Assembly: GCF_015477775.1 (NCBI RefSeq)
Contig: NZ_JADLQO010000010.1
Span: 124,001-188,000 of the forward strand
From: Nocardia abscessus
GTDB taxonomy: Bacteria > Actinomycetota > Actinomycetes > Mycobacteriales > Mycobacteriaceae
DNA: 64,000 nucleotides
Direction of reading: 5' to 3'
The first letter of the stretch is position 1. Each line of letters starts with the position of its first letter. Under the pieces are notes generated by a model. That model saw only the letters and a program-made list of their open reading frames with translations, made no database searches and was not told the DNA's origin. Shown here piece after piece: positions 57,717 to 64,000 of the stretch. Position numbers and translations under genes: made by a program.

Positions 57717-58892
57717 GTGACCACCAGCACTTCACCCCGCAAAGCCAGTCGCAAGACGACGCGGTCCGCGGCCGCACGCACATCCGAGCCGGTCGCCGCG
57801 GACCACGGGATCGGCGACGACGCGGCCGCGCAGACCAGGATCGACGCCGCGGCGACCGTCGCGGTAGACGCGCGCATCGCCGCGGAGGATCCCGACCGTC
57901 TGCGCGGGCTCTACCGCGACATGCTCTTCGTGCGCCGGTTCGAAGAGCGCACCGCGCAGAGCTATCAGCAGGCCGCGATCGGCGGCTACTGCCACCTGAA
58001 CCTGGGCGAGGAGGCCACCGTGGTCGGGCTCGGCGCGGCCATGCGCCCGACCGACTATCTGTTCACCAATTACCGCGAGCACGGCTACGCGCTGGCCAAA
58101 GGCATCGAGCCCGGCCGGGTCATGGCGGAACTCTACGGCCGCTCCACCGGCACGTCCAAGGGCTGGGGTGGTTCCATGCACATGTACGACACCGCGACCC
58201 GCCTGCTGGGCGGTTACGCCATCGTGGGCGGCCAGGTGCCGTTGGCCGTCGGCGCGGCGCTGGCCATCGACTACCGCGGCGACGACGACGTGGTGGTGTG
58301 CCAGATGGGTGAGGGCACGACCAACATCGGCGCGTTCCACGAGTCGCTGAACATCGCGGCGCTGTGGAGCCTGCCGGTGGTGTTCCTGGTGATCAACAAT
58401 CAGACCGGAATGGGCACCACGGTCGAACGCTCCTCCGCCGAGCCGGATCTGTGGAAGCGCGCGGCCGCCTACCGCATGCGCGGTGAGCGTGTCGACGGCA
58501 CCGACGTGCTGGCCGTCCGCGATATGGCTGCCGAACTGATCGAAACCGCCCGGCGCGAGCGGAAGCCCGCGCTGCTCGAGGCGGTCAGTCACCGCCTCAA
58601 GGGCCATTCCGTGGTCGATCCGGCGAAATACCGTACCCAAGAGGACGTTTCGGCCGCCCGGAGCAACGATCCCATCGTCCGCTGGCGCGACGCGCTGCTC
58701 GCCGCCGGTGTGCTGAGCGACCGGACCGTGGCCGCGCTCGAAGCCGAGGTGACCGCAACGGTGGCCGCCGCGGTCGAATTCGCCGAGGCCAGTCCGCATC
58801 CGCAGGCGTCGAGCCTGTTCGACTACAACTACGCGACGCCCGTGGCGGGCGACTCGCGCCGCCTGCCCGCCGATCCGCTCTTCACCAGTTAA
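57717..58892 (+). CDS. pdhA: Pyruvate/acetoin-type dehydrogenase E1 alpha
   Basis: A 391-aa thiamine-diphosphate enzyme subunit. The core is typical of heterotetrameric E1 alpha: YRDMLFVRRFEERTAQSYQQ, TNYREHGYALAKGIEPGRVM, STGTSKGWGGSMHMYD, and the ThDP motif GEGTTNIGAFHES to INN. The STGTSKGWGGSMHM block fits pyruvate or acetoin E1 rather than branched-chain E1. It has an N-terminal extension of about 60 residues, basic then Ala-rich (RKASRKTTRSAAARTSEPVA), with no known role. GTG 57717 has TGAGGAG seven bases upstream. The catalytic pocket is completed by E1 beta. Confidence 0.9.
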   Translation: MTTSTSPRKASRKTTRSAAARTSEPVAADHGIGDDAAAQTRIDAAATVAVDARIAAEDPDRLRGLYRDMLFVRRFEERTAQSYQQAAIGGYCHLNLGEEATVVGLGAAMRPTDYLFTNYREHGYALAKGIEPGRVMAELYGRSTGTSKGWGGSMHMYDTATRLLGGYAIVGGQVPLAVGAALAIDYRGDDDVVVCQMGEGTTNIGAFHESLNIAALWSLPVVFLVINNQTGMGTTVERSSAEPDLWKRAAAYRMRGERVDGTDVLAVRDMAAELIETARRERKPALLEAVSHRLKGHSVVDPAKYRTQEDVSAARSNDPIVRWRDALLAAGVLSDRTVAALEAEVTATVAAAVEFAEASPHPQASSLFDYNYATPVAGDSRRLPADPLFTS

Positions 58893-58902
58893 GGACATCA
58901 CC

Positions 58903-59895
58903 GTGGCTGTCATGACCTATCGGGAAGCGCTGCGCGAAACCCTCCGCGAGGAAATGCGCCGCGACGACGATGTCTTCCTGATCGGGGAGGAGATCGGCGT
59001 CTTCGAAGGCTCCTACAAGATCACCGCGGGCCTGCTGGCCGAATTCGGTGAGAAGCGGGTGCGCGACACGCCCATCGCCGAAGAGGGCTTCGTCGGCGCG
59101 GCCATCGGAGCCGCCATGCTCGGCCTGCGTCCGGTCGTCGAGATCATGACGATCAACTTCTCGCTGCTGGCGCTGGATCAGATCGTCAACCACGCCGCGA
59201 AGATCTACGGCATGTTCGGAGGGCAGACCAGCGTGCCCATGGTCATCCGCACCCCGGGCGGCGGCGGCCAGCAACTGGGCGCGACGCATTCGCAGAACAT
59301 CGAGCTGTACTACGCGTTCGTGCCGGGCCTGAAGGTGGTCGCACCGAGCACTCCGGCCGATGCGCGAGCGCTGCTCAAGGCCGCGATCGAGGACGACGAT
59401 CCGGTGCTCTTTCTGGAGAATCTGTCGCTCTACAACACCAAAGGCGAAGTGCCGGAGAATCTTCCGGCCGCACACATCGGAAAGGCCGCGGTCACGAGGA
59501 GCGGCTCCGACATCACGCTGATCGGCTACTCCCGGATGGCCACGATTTGCGCCGAGGTCGCCGAACGACTCGCCGCCGAGGGCTTCTCGGCCGAGGTCAT
59601 CGACTTGCGCAGCCTTCGTCCCCTGGACCGCGCCACCCTCGTCGACTCCGTCCGCAAGACCGGCTGCGCCGTGATCGGCGAGGACGACTGGCTCACCTAC
59701 GGAATCGGCGCCGAGGTCGCCGCCTCCATCTCCGACGGCGCCTTCGACTATCTGGACGCCCCGGTTCGCCGGGTGGCCATGGCCGAGGTACCGCTCCCAT
59801 ACGCCAAGCCGCTCGAACGGCTCGCCCTGCCGTCGGCCGATTCGTTGTACACCGCCGCGGTGGAAACTCTCGCGGCAGTCGGCAAACGACGCTGA
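58903..59895 (+). CDS. pdhB: Pyruvate/acetoin-type dehydrogenase E1 beta
   Basis: A 330-aa transketolase-like E1 beta subunit. It has MTYREALRETLREEMRRDDD, then IGEEIGVFEGSYKITAGLLA, RVRDTPIAEEGFVGAAIGAA, VIRTPGGGGQQLGATHSQN and VIDLRSLRPLDRATLVDSVR. GTG 58903 has AAGGA upstream; it starts 11 bases after E1 alpha. With E1 alpha it decarboxylates the 2-oxo acid (or cleaves acetoin) and acylates the lipoyl group of E2. The ends of the E1 and E2 genes are 10-20 bases apart, so the complex is made from one transcript. Confidence 0.93.
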   Translation: MAVMTYREALRETLREEMRRDDDVFLIGEEIGVFEGSYKITAGLLAEFGEKRVRDTPIAEEGFVGAAIGAAMLGLRPVVEIMTINFSLLALDQIVNHAAKIYGMFGGQTSVPMVIRTPGGGGQQLGATHSQNIELYYAFVPGLKVVAPSTPADARALLKAAIEDDDPVLFLENLSLYNTKGEVPENLPAAHIGKAAVTRSGSDITLIGYSRMATICAEVAERLAAEGFSAEVIDLRSLRPLDRATLVDSVRKTGCAVIGEDDWLTYGIGAEVAASISDGAFDYLDAPVRRVAMAEVPLPYAKPLERLALPSADSLYTAAVETLAAVGKRR

Positions 59896-59913
59896 AACCC
59901 TGAGGACGCATCC

Positions 59914-61194
59914 ATGCCCGAAATCACCATGCCCCGCCTCTCCGACACCATGGAGGACGGTGTCATCGTCTCCTGGCTGAAACAGGTGGGCGATCCGGTC
60001 GAACGAGGGGAAGTCCTCGCCGAGATCGAAACCGACAAGGCCCTCATGGAGCTCGAGGCGTACGACGACGGCGTTCTCGAACAAATCCTCGCCGGAGAGG
60101 GCGCGCGGGTGCCTATAGGTACTCCGATCGGCCTCATCGGCGACGGCAGCGCAACCGTGGTGACAGGCTCGGACCGGAGCACTCCTGCGCCCGTCGAGCG
60201 GGCGATGTCGGCCGCTGCACCGGCTCCCGGGAATGGCGCCGTCGCGGTCCCGGCTGCCACTGCCACCCAACCCGCCGCCGACGATTCCGCCGGAACGCGG
60301 GACCGGAAGAAGGCCTCGCCGCTGGCACGCAAGATCGCCGCCGAGTTCGGGGTCGACATCGCCACGGTGGTAGGCACCGGCCCGGGCGGACGCGTAATTC
60401 GGAAGGACATCGAATCCGCCCGTCAAGCAGCCGAACTCGATTCGCACACGGAAATCACCTCCGCTTCGTCGTCGGGATCCTCCTCTCCGGTTCCGGCCCA
60501 GGGCGACTACGAGGAGATCCCCCTGACCACCATTCAACGGGTCTCGGCAGCGCGGCTCACCGAGAGCAAACAGCAGGCCCCGCACATCTACTTGACCACC
60601 GCCATCGATGTGACCGAGCTGTTCGGCTTCCGCGCGCAGGTCAACGCGACGCTGGCGCAAACCGGAGCGGGGAAGGTCAGCGTGAACGACCTGCTGATCA
60701 AGGCCGTCGCCGTGGCGCTGCGGACCAACCCCTCGGTCAACGTCTCCTTCGCGGGAGACAAACTGTTGCGGCACCGTGGGATTCACCTCGGGATCGCCGT
60801 TGCGACCCCCGCCGGTCTACTCGTCCCGGTGCTCCGTAACACCGATCGCAAAAGCGTGTCCGAGATCGCCGCGGAAAGTCGGGACAAAGCCGAACGCGCC
60901 CGCGAGCGCAAGCTGCGCACCGACGAGATGAGCGGCGGCACCTTCACCGTCTCCAACCTGGGGATGTTCGGAATCGAGCACTTCACCGCCGTCATCAACC
61001 CACCGGAAGCCGCCATTCTCGCCGTCGGCGCGGCCACCGACGAACTGCGCCTGGACGATGGCCAGGTCGTGACCCGCAGAATCCTGCGAGTCACCATGTC
61101 CGCCGACCACCGCGCCATCGACGGAGCCGTGGCCGCGCAGTTCCTGCAACAGCTGAAAGACCTGCTCGAACACCCCTTGCGCATCGTGACCTGA
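59914..61194 (+). CDS. pdhC: Dihydrolipoamide acetyltransferase (E2)
   Basis: A 426-aa E2 with one lipoyl domain (residues ~1-78, lipoyl Lys42 in EIETDKALMELE), an Ala/Pro-rich linker, a peripheral-subunit-binding domain at ~130-165 (KASPLARKIAAEFGVDIATV, TGPGGRVIRKDIE) and a catalytic domain ~195-426 ending in the active-site SADHRAIDGA and FLQQLKDLLEHPLRIV. It transfers the acyl group to CoA. The ATG at 59914 follows TGAGGACG. A hairpin follows the stop. A single lipoyl domain is usual for acetoin and many actinobacterial pyruvate complexes. Confidence 0.94.
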   Translation: MPEITMPRLSDTMEDGVIVSWLKQVGDPVERGEVLAEIETDKALMELEAYDDGVLEQILAGEGARVPIGTPIGLIGDGSATVVTGSDRSTPAPVERAMSAAAPAPGNGAVAVPAATATQPAADDSAGTRDRKKASPLARKIAAEFGVDIATVVGTGPGGRVIRKDIESARQAAELDSHTEITSASSSGSSSPVPAQGDYEEIPLTTIQRVSAARLTESKQQAPHIYLTTAIDVTELFGFRAQVNATLAQTGAGKVSVNDLLIKAVAVALRTNPSVNVSFAGDKLLRHRGIHLGIAVATPAGLLVPVLRNTDRKSVSEIAAESRDKAERARERKLRTDEMSGGTFTVSNLGMFGIEHFTAVINPPEAAILAVGAATDELRLDDGQVVTRRILRVTMSADHRAIDGAVAAQFLQQLKDLLEHPLRIVT

Positions 61195-61249
61195 CACCCC
61201 GGCCCGGACCGCCTGCATCCCCTCCGCGCCGGAGCCGGCAAGTGTTGGC

Positions 61250-61268
61250 CCGAACGGTGGCCGTTCGG
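61250..61268. terminator. Hairpin after the dehydrogenase operon
   Basis: CCGAACGG and CCGTTCGG flank the three-base loop TGG, a perfect eight-bp stem 56 bases after the E2 stop and 29 bases before the stop of the opposing gene. No U run. Probably a bidirectional terminator for the convergent transcripts. Confidence 0.6.
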
Positions 61269-61296
61269 TCGAGGTGGGCGTGTCTGCTGAACGCCT

Positions 61297-61761
61297 TCAC
61301 CAATCGTGCTTCGGTACCAGCTCTGCCTTTGCTTCTGCGAGGAGGTCGCGTTGGAGCGACGAGCAATGTGCCCACCAGTCGGGGTAGGTCGCGGGGTCTC
61401 GAACGGCGTCGTGCAATCCCCGTGCATGAGCAACGACGCGGTCTCGCAGAGTGTCCGAGCAGATGAGCTCGACCCGCTTCTCTGCCAGCCAGACGCTTTC
61501 GATCAGTCGCTTCAGATCGGCAGGGGTACCTCCGCGCTCTCGGACATCGAGTTCTCCCTGCAGTCGCTGTGCCGTCTCGAAGTAGTCGATGATCGCCGAC
61601 TTCAACTCATCTCTGCCGGCAAGGCGACTCTCCGCAAGGAACTTGAGCTTCGCCGCCCGCGCCGAACTCCGTTGCACCATAACGGTTGCCGATGCGCCGA
61701 GCCCTGCGCCGAGTAGTGGCAGCAGTCCTGTGACCAACGTTGAAACGATCCCTGTCGACAT
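61297..61761 (-). CDS. Membrane-anchored helical hypothetical protein
   Basis: A 154-aa protein: one N-terminal membrane helix (IVSTLVTGLLPLLGAGLGAS, residues ~5-24) followed by helical, charged sequence (RDELKSAIIDYFETAQRLQG, LIESVWLAEKRVELICSDTL, WWAHCSSLQRDLLAEAKAEL). It looks like a cytoplasmic coiled bundle held to the membrane. I do not know a function. The ATG at 61761 is supported by codon bias. It converges with the E2 gene across the hairpin at 61250. Confidence 0.68.
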   Translation of the reverse strand: MSTGIVSTLVTGLLPLLGAGLGASATVMVQRSSARAAKLKFLAESRLAGRDELKSAIIDYFETAQRLQGELDVRERGGTPADLKRLIESVWLAEKRVELICSDTLRDRVVAHARGLHDAVRDPATYPDWWAHCSSLQRDLLAEAKAELVPKHDW

Positions 61762-61838
61762 GACTCAATTCTCGCGATCGGTTGCCTGTCTTGATCTCGA
61801 ATGCCGACTATTGCCAGTCACACTCGTAGCCCGACGCG

Positions 61839-62396
61839 TTACAGACTCCGGATGACCCGGCACGGATTCCCCGCGGCGAAGACCTGCGCAGGCAGGTCCT
61901 TCGTCACGACGCTACCGGCGCCGACGACCGTGTTCGCGCCGATCGTGACACCGGGGCAGACGATGACACCGCCGCCCAGCCATACATTGTCGCCGATGGT
62001 GATGGGAGCCGCTGTCTCCCAGCGCTTCCGACGCAGTTCATGGTCGTCCATCGGATGCAGGGCCGTCAGCAGCTGGGCGCGCGGTCCGATGGACACGTCA
62101 TCACCGATGATCACCGGGGCGCAGTCCATCACGATCGCGTCGTAGTTCAAGAAACTGTTGCTGCCCACCTTGATCAGATGACCGTAGTCGCATCGGAACC
62201 GCGGCATGATCCATGAGCCCGCACCGATGGCGCCGAGCAGCTTCTCGAGTATCTCGCGGCGTTCCGCGTCCTCCCCGGCTCGCGTCGCGTTGAACCGGTC
62301 CAGCAACTCTTGACAGGCACGGCGTTCGGCAACCAGTTCGGCATCGTCGTCCCGATACAGCTCCCCGCGCAGCATGCGCTCCTTCTGCGTCCCCAT
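61839..62396 (-). CDS. Maltose/galactoside O-acetyltransferase-type enzyme
   Basis: A 185-aa left-handed beta-helix acetyltransferase of the Maa/LacA/NodL type. It begins KERMLRGELYRDDDAELVAE (Mac domain), then FRCDYGHLIKVGSNSFLNYD and hexapeptide repeats IIGDDVSIGPRAQLLTALHP, ITIGDNVWLGGGVIVCPGVT. The active-site His is in the TALHPMD loop. It should move an acetyl group from acetyl-CoA to a sugar hydroxyl. ATG 62396 is used; the upstream in-frame extension is Arg-rich and unlike protein. It stands alone. Confidence 0.9.
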   Translation of the reverse strand: MGTQKERMLRGELYRDDDAELVAERRACQELLDRFNATRAGEDAERREILEKLLGAIGAGSWIMPRFRCDYGHLIKVGSNSFLNYDAIVMDCAPVIIGDDVSIGPRAQLLTALHPMDDHELRRKRWETAAPITIGDNVWLGGGVIVCPGVTIGANTVVGAGSVVTKDLPAQVFAAGNPCRVIRSL

Positions 62397-63105
62397 GCCG
62401 ATGATCTTGCCCGATGCGCTGTGCTGACGGCCTATGAGCAAGTATTGAAGGCCGGAGGCGGCGGCGTGGACTTCGGGCCCAACTGCCTCGGACCCGAGCC
62501 GCTGTTGGCGCCGGTGACGACCGCCAAGTCGTCCCTTCTGGGCTGTTATGTCTTGCTCGGTCCACCTGCCCGCCGGCATTCCTGCCAAGGTTCGGTCGGT
62601 TCGGTTCATCCGAGCCCGGCGGGGGTGGGACTGACTCGCACCGTCGCGATCCCGGTGCGGTTGCGCAATGGGCGGCAACCGCCTCGAGCCGCATCCTTGG
62701 ATCGTGGCGATCTCGGCGGTCTTCAGAGCGGTGTAGCGAAACCCGCGAACATCGACCGCGCCGGAGCCGGACGGACATGTTCACGAGCGCGCTCGAGCCT
62801 TGCGTCGGCATGGGGCCGAAGCTCATGCTTCATTGAGAGGAACACCGCGCACGTCGAGGGCGATCATGCGGTCCGGATCATTTCGGGCGAACGGTGCTGT
62901 AGGCCGGTGCCGGCGTGCTCTACGGCGTGTCGAACACCCCGAAGGAGGTCCTCGCTCGGATCGTTCTCACCTCCTGGCTTCGAGCTGGTGCCGTCGATGC
63001 CGACGGGAGCAACACGGGCCTGCGAGCCGGCAGGGGCTCAACTGCCGCGGATGCGGCCCGAAACCGCGACCCTGCACGTACCCCTAGAGCGCGAAGGAGC
63101 AAACA
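62397..63105. other. 709-base stretch with no supported gene
   Basis: Long readings exist in several frames on both strands, but their translations are Arg/Ser/Pro-rich and lack any recognisable block or a credible start. I also see no strong repeat or hairpin. It may be the remains of lost genes. The SRPBCC promoter is expected near 63050-63100. Confidence 0.45.
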
Positions 63106-63573
63106 ATGTCCACCATCCATTTCAAGGAGACGACGAACTCGACACCGGAGCAATTCGTGGCGGCGCTCACCGATTTCGGGCCCGGCCGCTCGCAGGTGTT
63201 CGGCAACAGCGCCGACGAATATCTCGAGGTGCACAACCGGGGCCGCCGTGAGGCCGACGTCACGGAGGGCTCGCACGGCATCTGGGAGCGCCTGCACTAT
63301 GACTGGTCGAACCCTGAGCGTGTCGTCATGACGACCACCGACTCGAACGTGTGGGGCGGCCACTCGGGGCACACCTACACCTTCAATCGGCGGCCCGACG
63401 GAAAGACCGATCTGGATGTCGTCATCGTGCGCGAGGGCAAGAACCTCAAGGGCCGGGTCCTCGAAGTCGTGGTCGGGACCGTCGGCAAACGCGTCCTGCG
63501 ACAGGCCCTCGACAAGTCCGTGAAGGCTATCGAAACCCGAGACAATGGCGCGGAAACGGACGAACGCCCGTAA
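63106..63573 (+). CDS. SRPBCC-family protein
   Basis: A 155-aa START/SRPBCC-like protein: STIHFKETTNSTPEQFVAAL, then YLEVHNRGRREADVTEGSHG, WERLHYDWSNPERVVMTTTD, and a C-terminal helix (KNLKGRVLEVVVGTVGKRVL) that would close the hydrophobic cavity. Such proteins bind lipids or polyketides. No substrate can be named. The ATG at 63106 follows AAGGAGCAAACA, an excellent ribosome site. No nearby operon partner is evident. Confidence 0.82.
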   Translation: MSTIHFKETTNSTPEQFVAALTDFGPGRSQVFGNSADEYLEVHNRGRREADVTEGSHGIWERLHYDWSNPERVVMTTTDSNVWGGHSGHTYTFNRRPDGKTDLDVVIVREGKNLKGRVLEVVVGTVGKRVLRQALDKSVKAIETRDNGAETDERP

Positions 63574-63739
63574 CAGGACCGGCCGCACCGGGGCACCGCT
63601 CGTAGGCACCACAGGAGAACCCATTGCGGTGCTGGAGGCAATGAACGTGGCTTGCCCGGTCGTGAGCTCCTCGGTTATCGGCTCGGCAAACCCTGCCGGT
63701 CTGCGGCGGTGGCCGTCTCGCGGACGGCCTGGGCTACGC
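63574..63739. other. Short gap after the SRPBCC gene
   Basis: I see no gene or repeat in this stretch. It may contain the damaged end of the minus-strand coding segment to its right. Confidence 0.3.
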
Positions 63740-63990
63740 CGGTAGTCCTTGCGAAGGAATCTGGCGTGGTTGCTGGCGACCTTCGCGCTCACCTTCACGT
63801 TCGGGTTGTAGGCGAGCACGGGATCCAGAGAAGCGCGCACCTGTTCCATTTCCCCGCCGCCGGTGCCGAGACCGCCGCCGGTGGCCAGGGGGAACCGCAC
63901 CGGGCAGGTCAGGTGCCCGAGAACCGGGACGCTGGCGGCGGCGAGCTCGTAGGCGTCGATGTCGACCTCGGCGTGTAGGTCGGCGCTCAT
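63740..63990 (-). pseudogene. Unrecognised coding segment, possibly frameshifted or truncated
   Basis: From an ATG at 63990 the minus strand encodes SADLHAEVDIDAYELAAASV, PVLGHLTCPVRFPLATGGG, EMEQVRASLDPVLAYNPNV and SAKVASNHARFLRKDYR, with strong G/C third-position bias and protein-like composition. After about residue 83 the frame turns Arg/Pro-rich and stays open across the SRPBCC gene, so the true end is lost. A frameshift or truncation near 63740 is likely. The frame is also open to the left edge of the protein (window end), so the gene may start beyond the window. I do not recognise the family. Confidence 0.35.
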
Positions 63991-64000
63991 CCGCGCCGCC

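Noticed and set aside
62310..63251. Plus-strand 313-codon frame
   Set aside because: It runs across part of the acetyltransferase gene and the SRPBCC gene in other frames, with no conserved block and poor composition.
1..64000. CRISPR arrays, insertion sequences, tRNA/rRNA genes, prophage
   Set aside because: I looked for short regular repeats, transposase or integrase motifs, tRNA cloverleafs and rRNA cores and saw none. The only tandem repeat is the coding TPR array.

Overview
The window comes from a high-GC, mycolic-acid-containing actinobacterium, most likely Nocardia or a close relative. The evidence is the strong G/C third-position bias, GTG/TTG starts, an AccD4-type acyl-CoA carboxylase, an Ag85-type mycolyltransferase, a DesA-type acyl-ACP desaturase, fused MaoC hydratases, several secreted lipases, an Rv1733c-like membrane protein, and the XRE-DUF5753 / DUF397 / DUF574 gene families. 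I found no rRNA, tRNA, CRISPR array, transposase or prophage genes.

Layout. 1-5.6 kb: a cold-shock protein, an NfeD-like/flotillin pair, a divergent 1008-aa protein joining a caspase-like protease, a STAND-type NTPase and seven exact 42-residue TPRs, and a TetR regulator. 5.8-12.8 kb: a stand-alone NRPS condensation domain faces a tightly coupled four-gene operon encoding a SufS-like cysteine desulfurase, an unknown domain fused to an HMA metal-binding domain, a Y4yA-type fold-III PLP decarboxylase and a cysteine-synthase/rhodanese fusion. This looks like an uncharacterised sulfur- or amino-acid-derived metabolite pathway. 12.8-15.1 kb: PPOX, CBS and PucR-type proteins. 15.3-18.6 kb: a DUF574 methyltransferase, DUF397, XRE and small-protein island. 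A near-identical palindromic element lies at the small-gene promoters, with a split version before DUF397. 18.7-26.9 kb: a monooxygenase, an SDR, lipoproteins, three secreted lipases in a row and a fused MaoC hydratase. 27.0-29.0 kb: two tandem XRE-DUF5753 paralogues, each of 314 aa. 29.2-38.6 kb: a TetR with a perfect operator, AccD4-like carboxyltransferase, a PucR-like protein without its HTH, a desaturase-mycolyltransferase pair, an LLM oxidoreductase, a second fused MaoC protein with a degenerate active site, and a DUF218 protein. 38.9-47.4 kb: a class-2 lipase, a PPOX remnant, a CGNR regulator with a divergent MFS exporter, a PadR-controlled redox operon, a Cys-rich small protein and a VOC protein. 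47.5-54.5 kb: a membrane protein, a YCII/ECF42 pair, a two-component system, a quinone oxidoreductase and an epimerase. 54.6-61.2 kb: a PucR-type regulator followed by a complete pyruvate/acetoin-type dehydrogenase operon (E3, E1 alpha, E1 beta, E2). 61.3-64 kb: small accessory genes and poorly coding DNA.

The two places most likely to hold undescribed biology are the caspase-NTPase-TPR gene beside the flotillin pair, and the PLP/HMA/rhodanese operon with the orphan condensation domain. The shared palindromes of the XRE/DUF397/DUF574 genes suggest one regulator family acting on several small loci. Functions are inferred from motifs read by eye; no database search was run.
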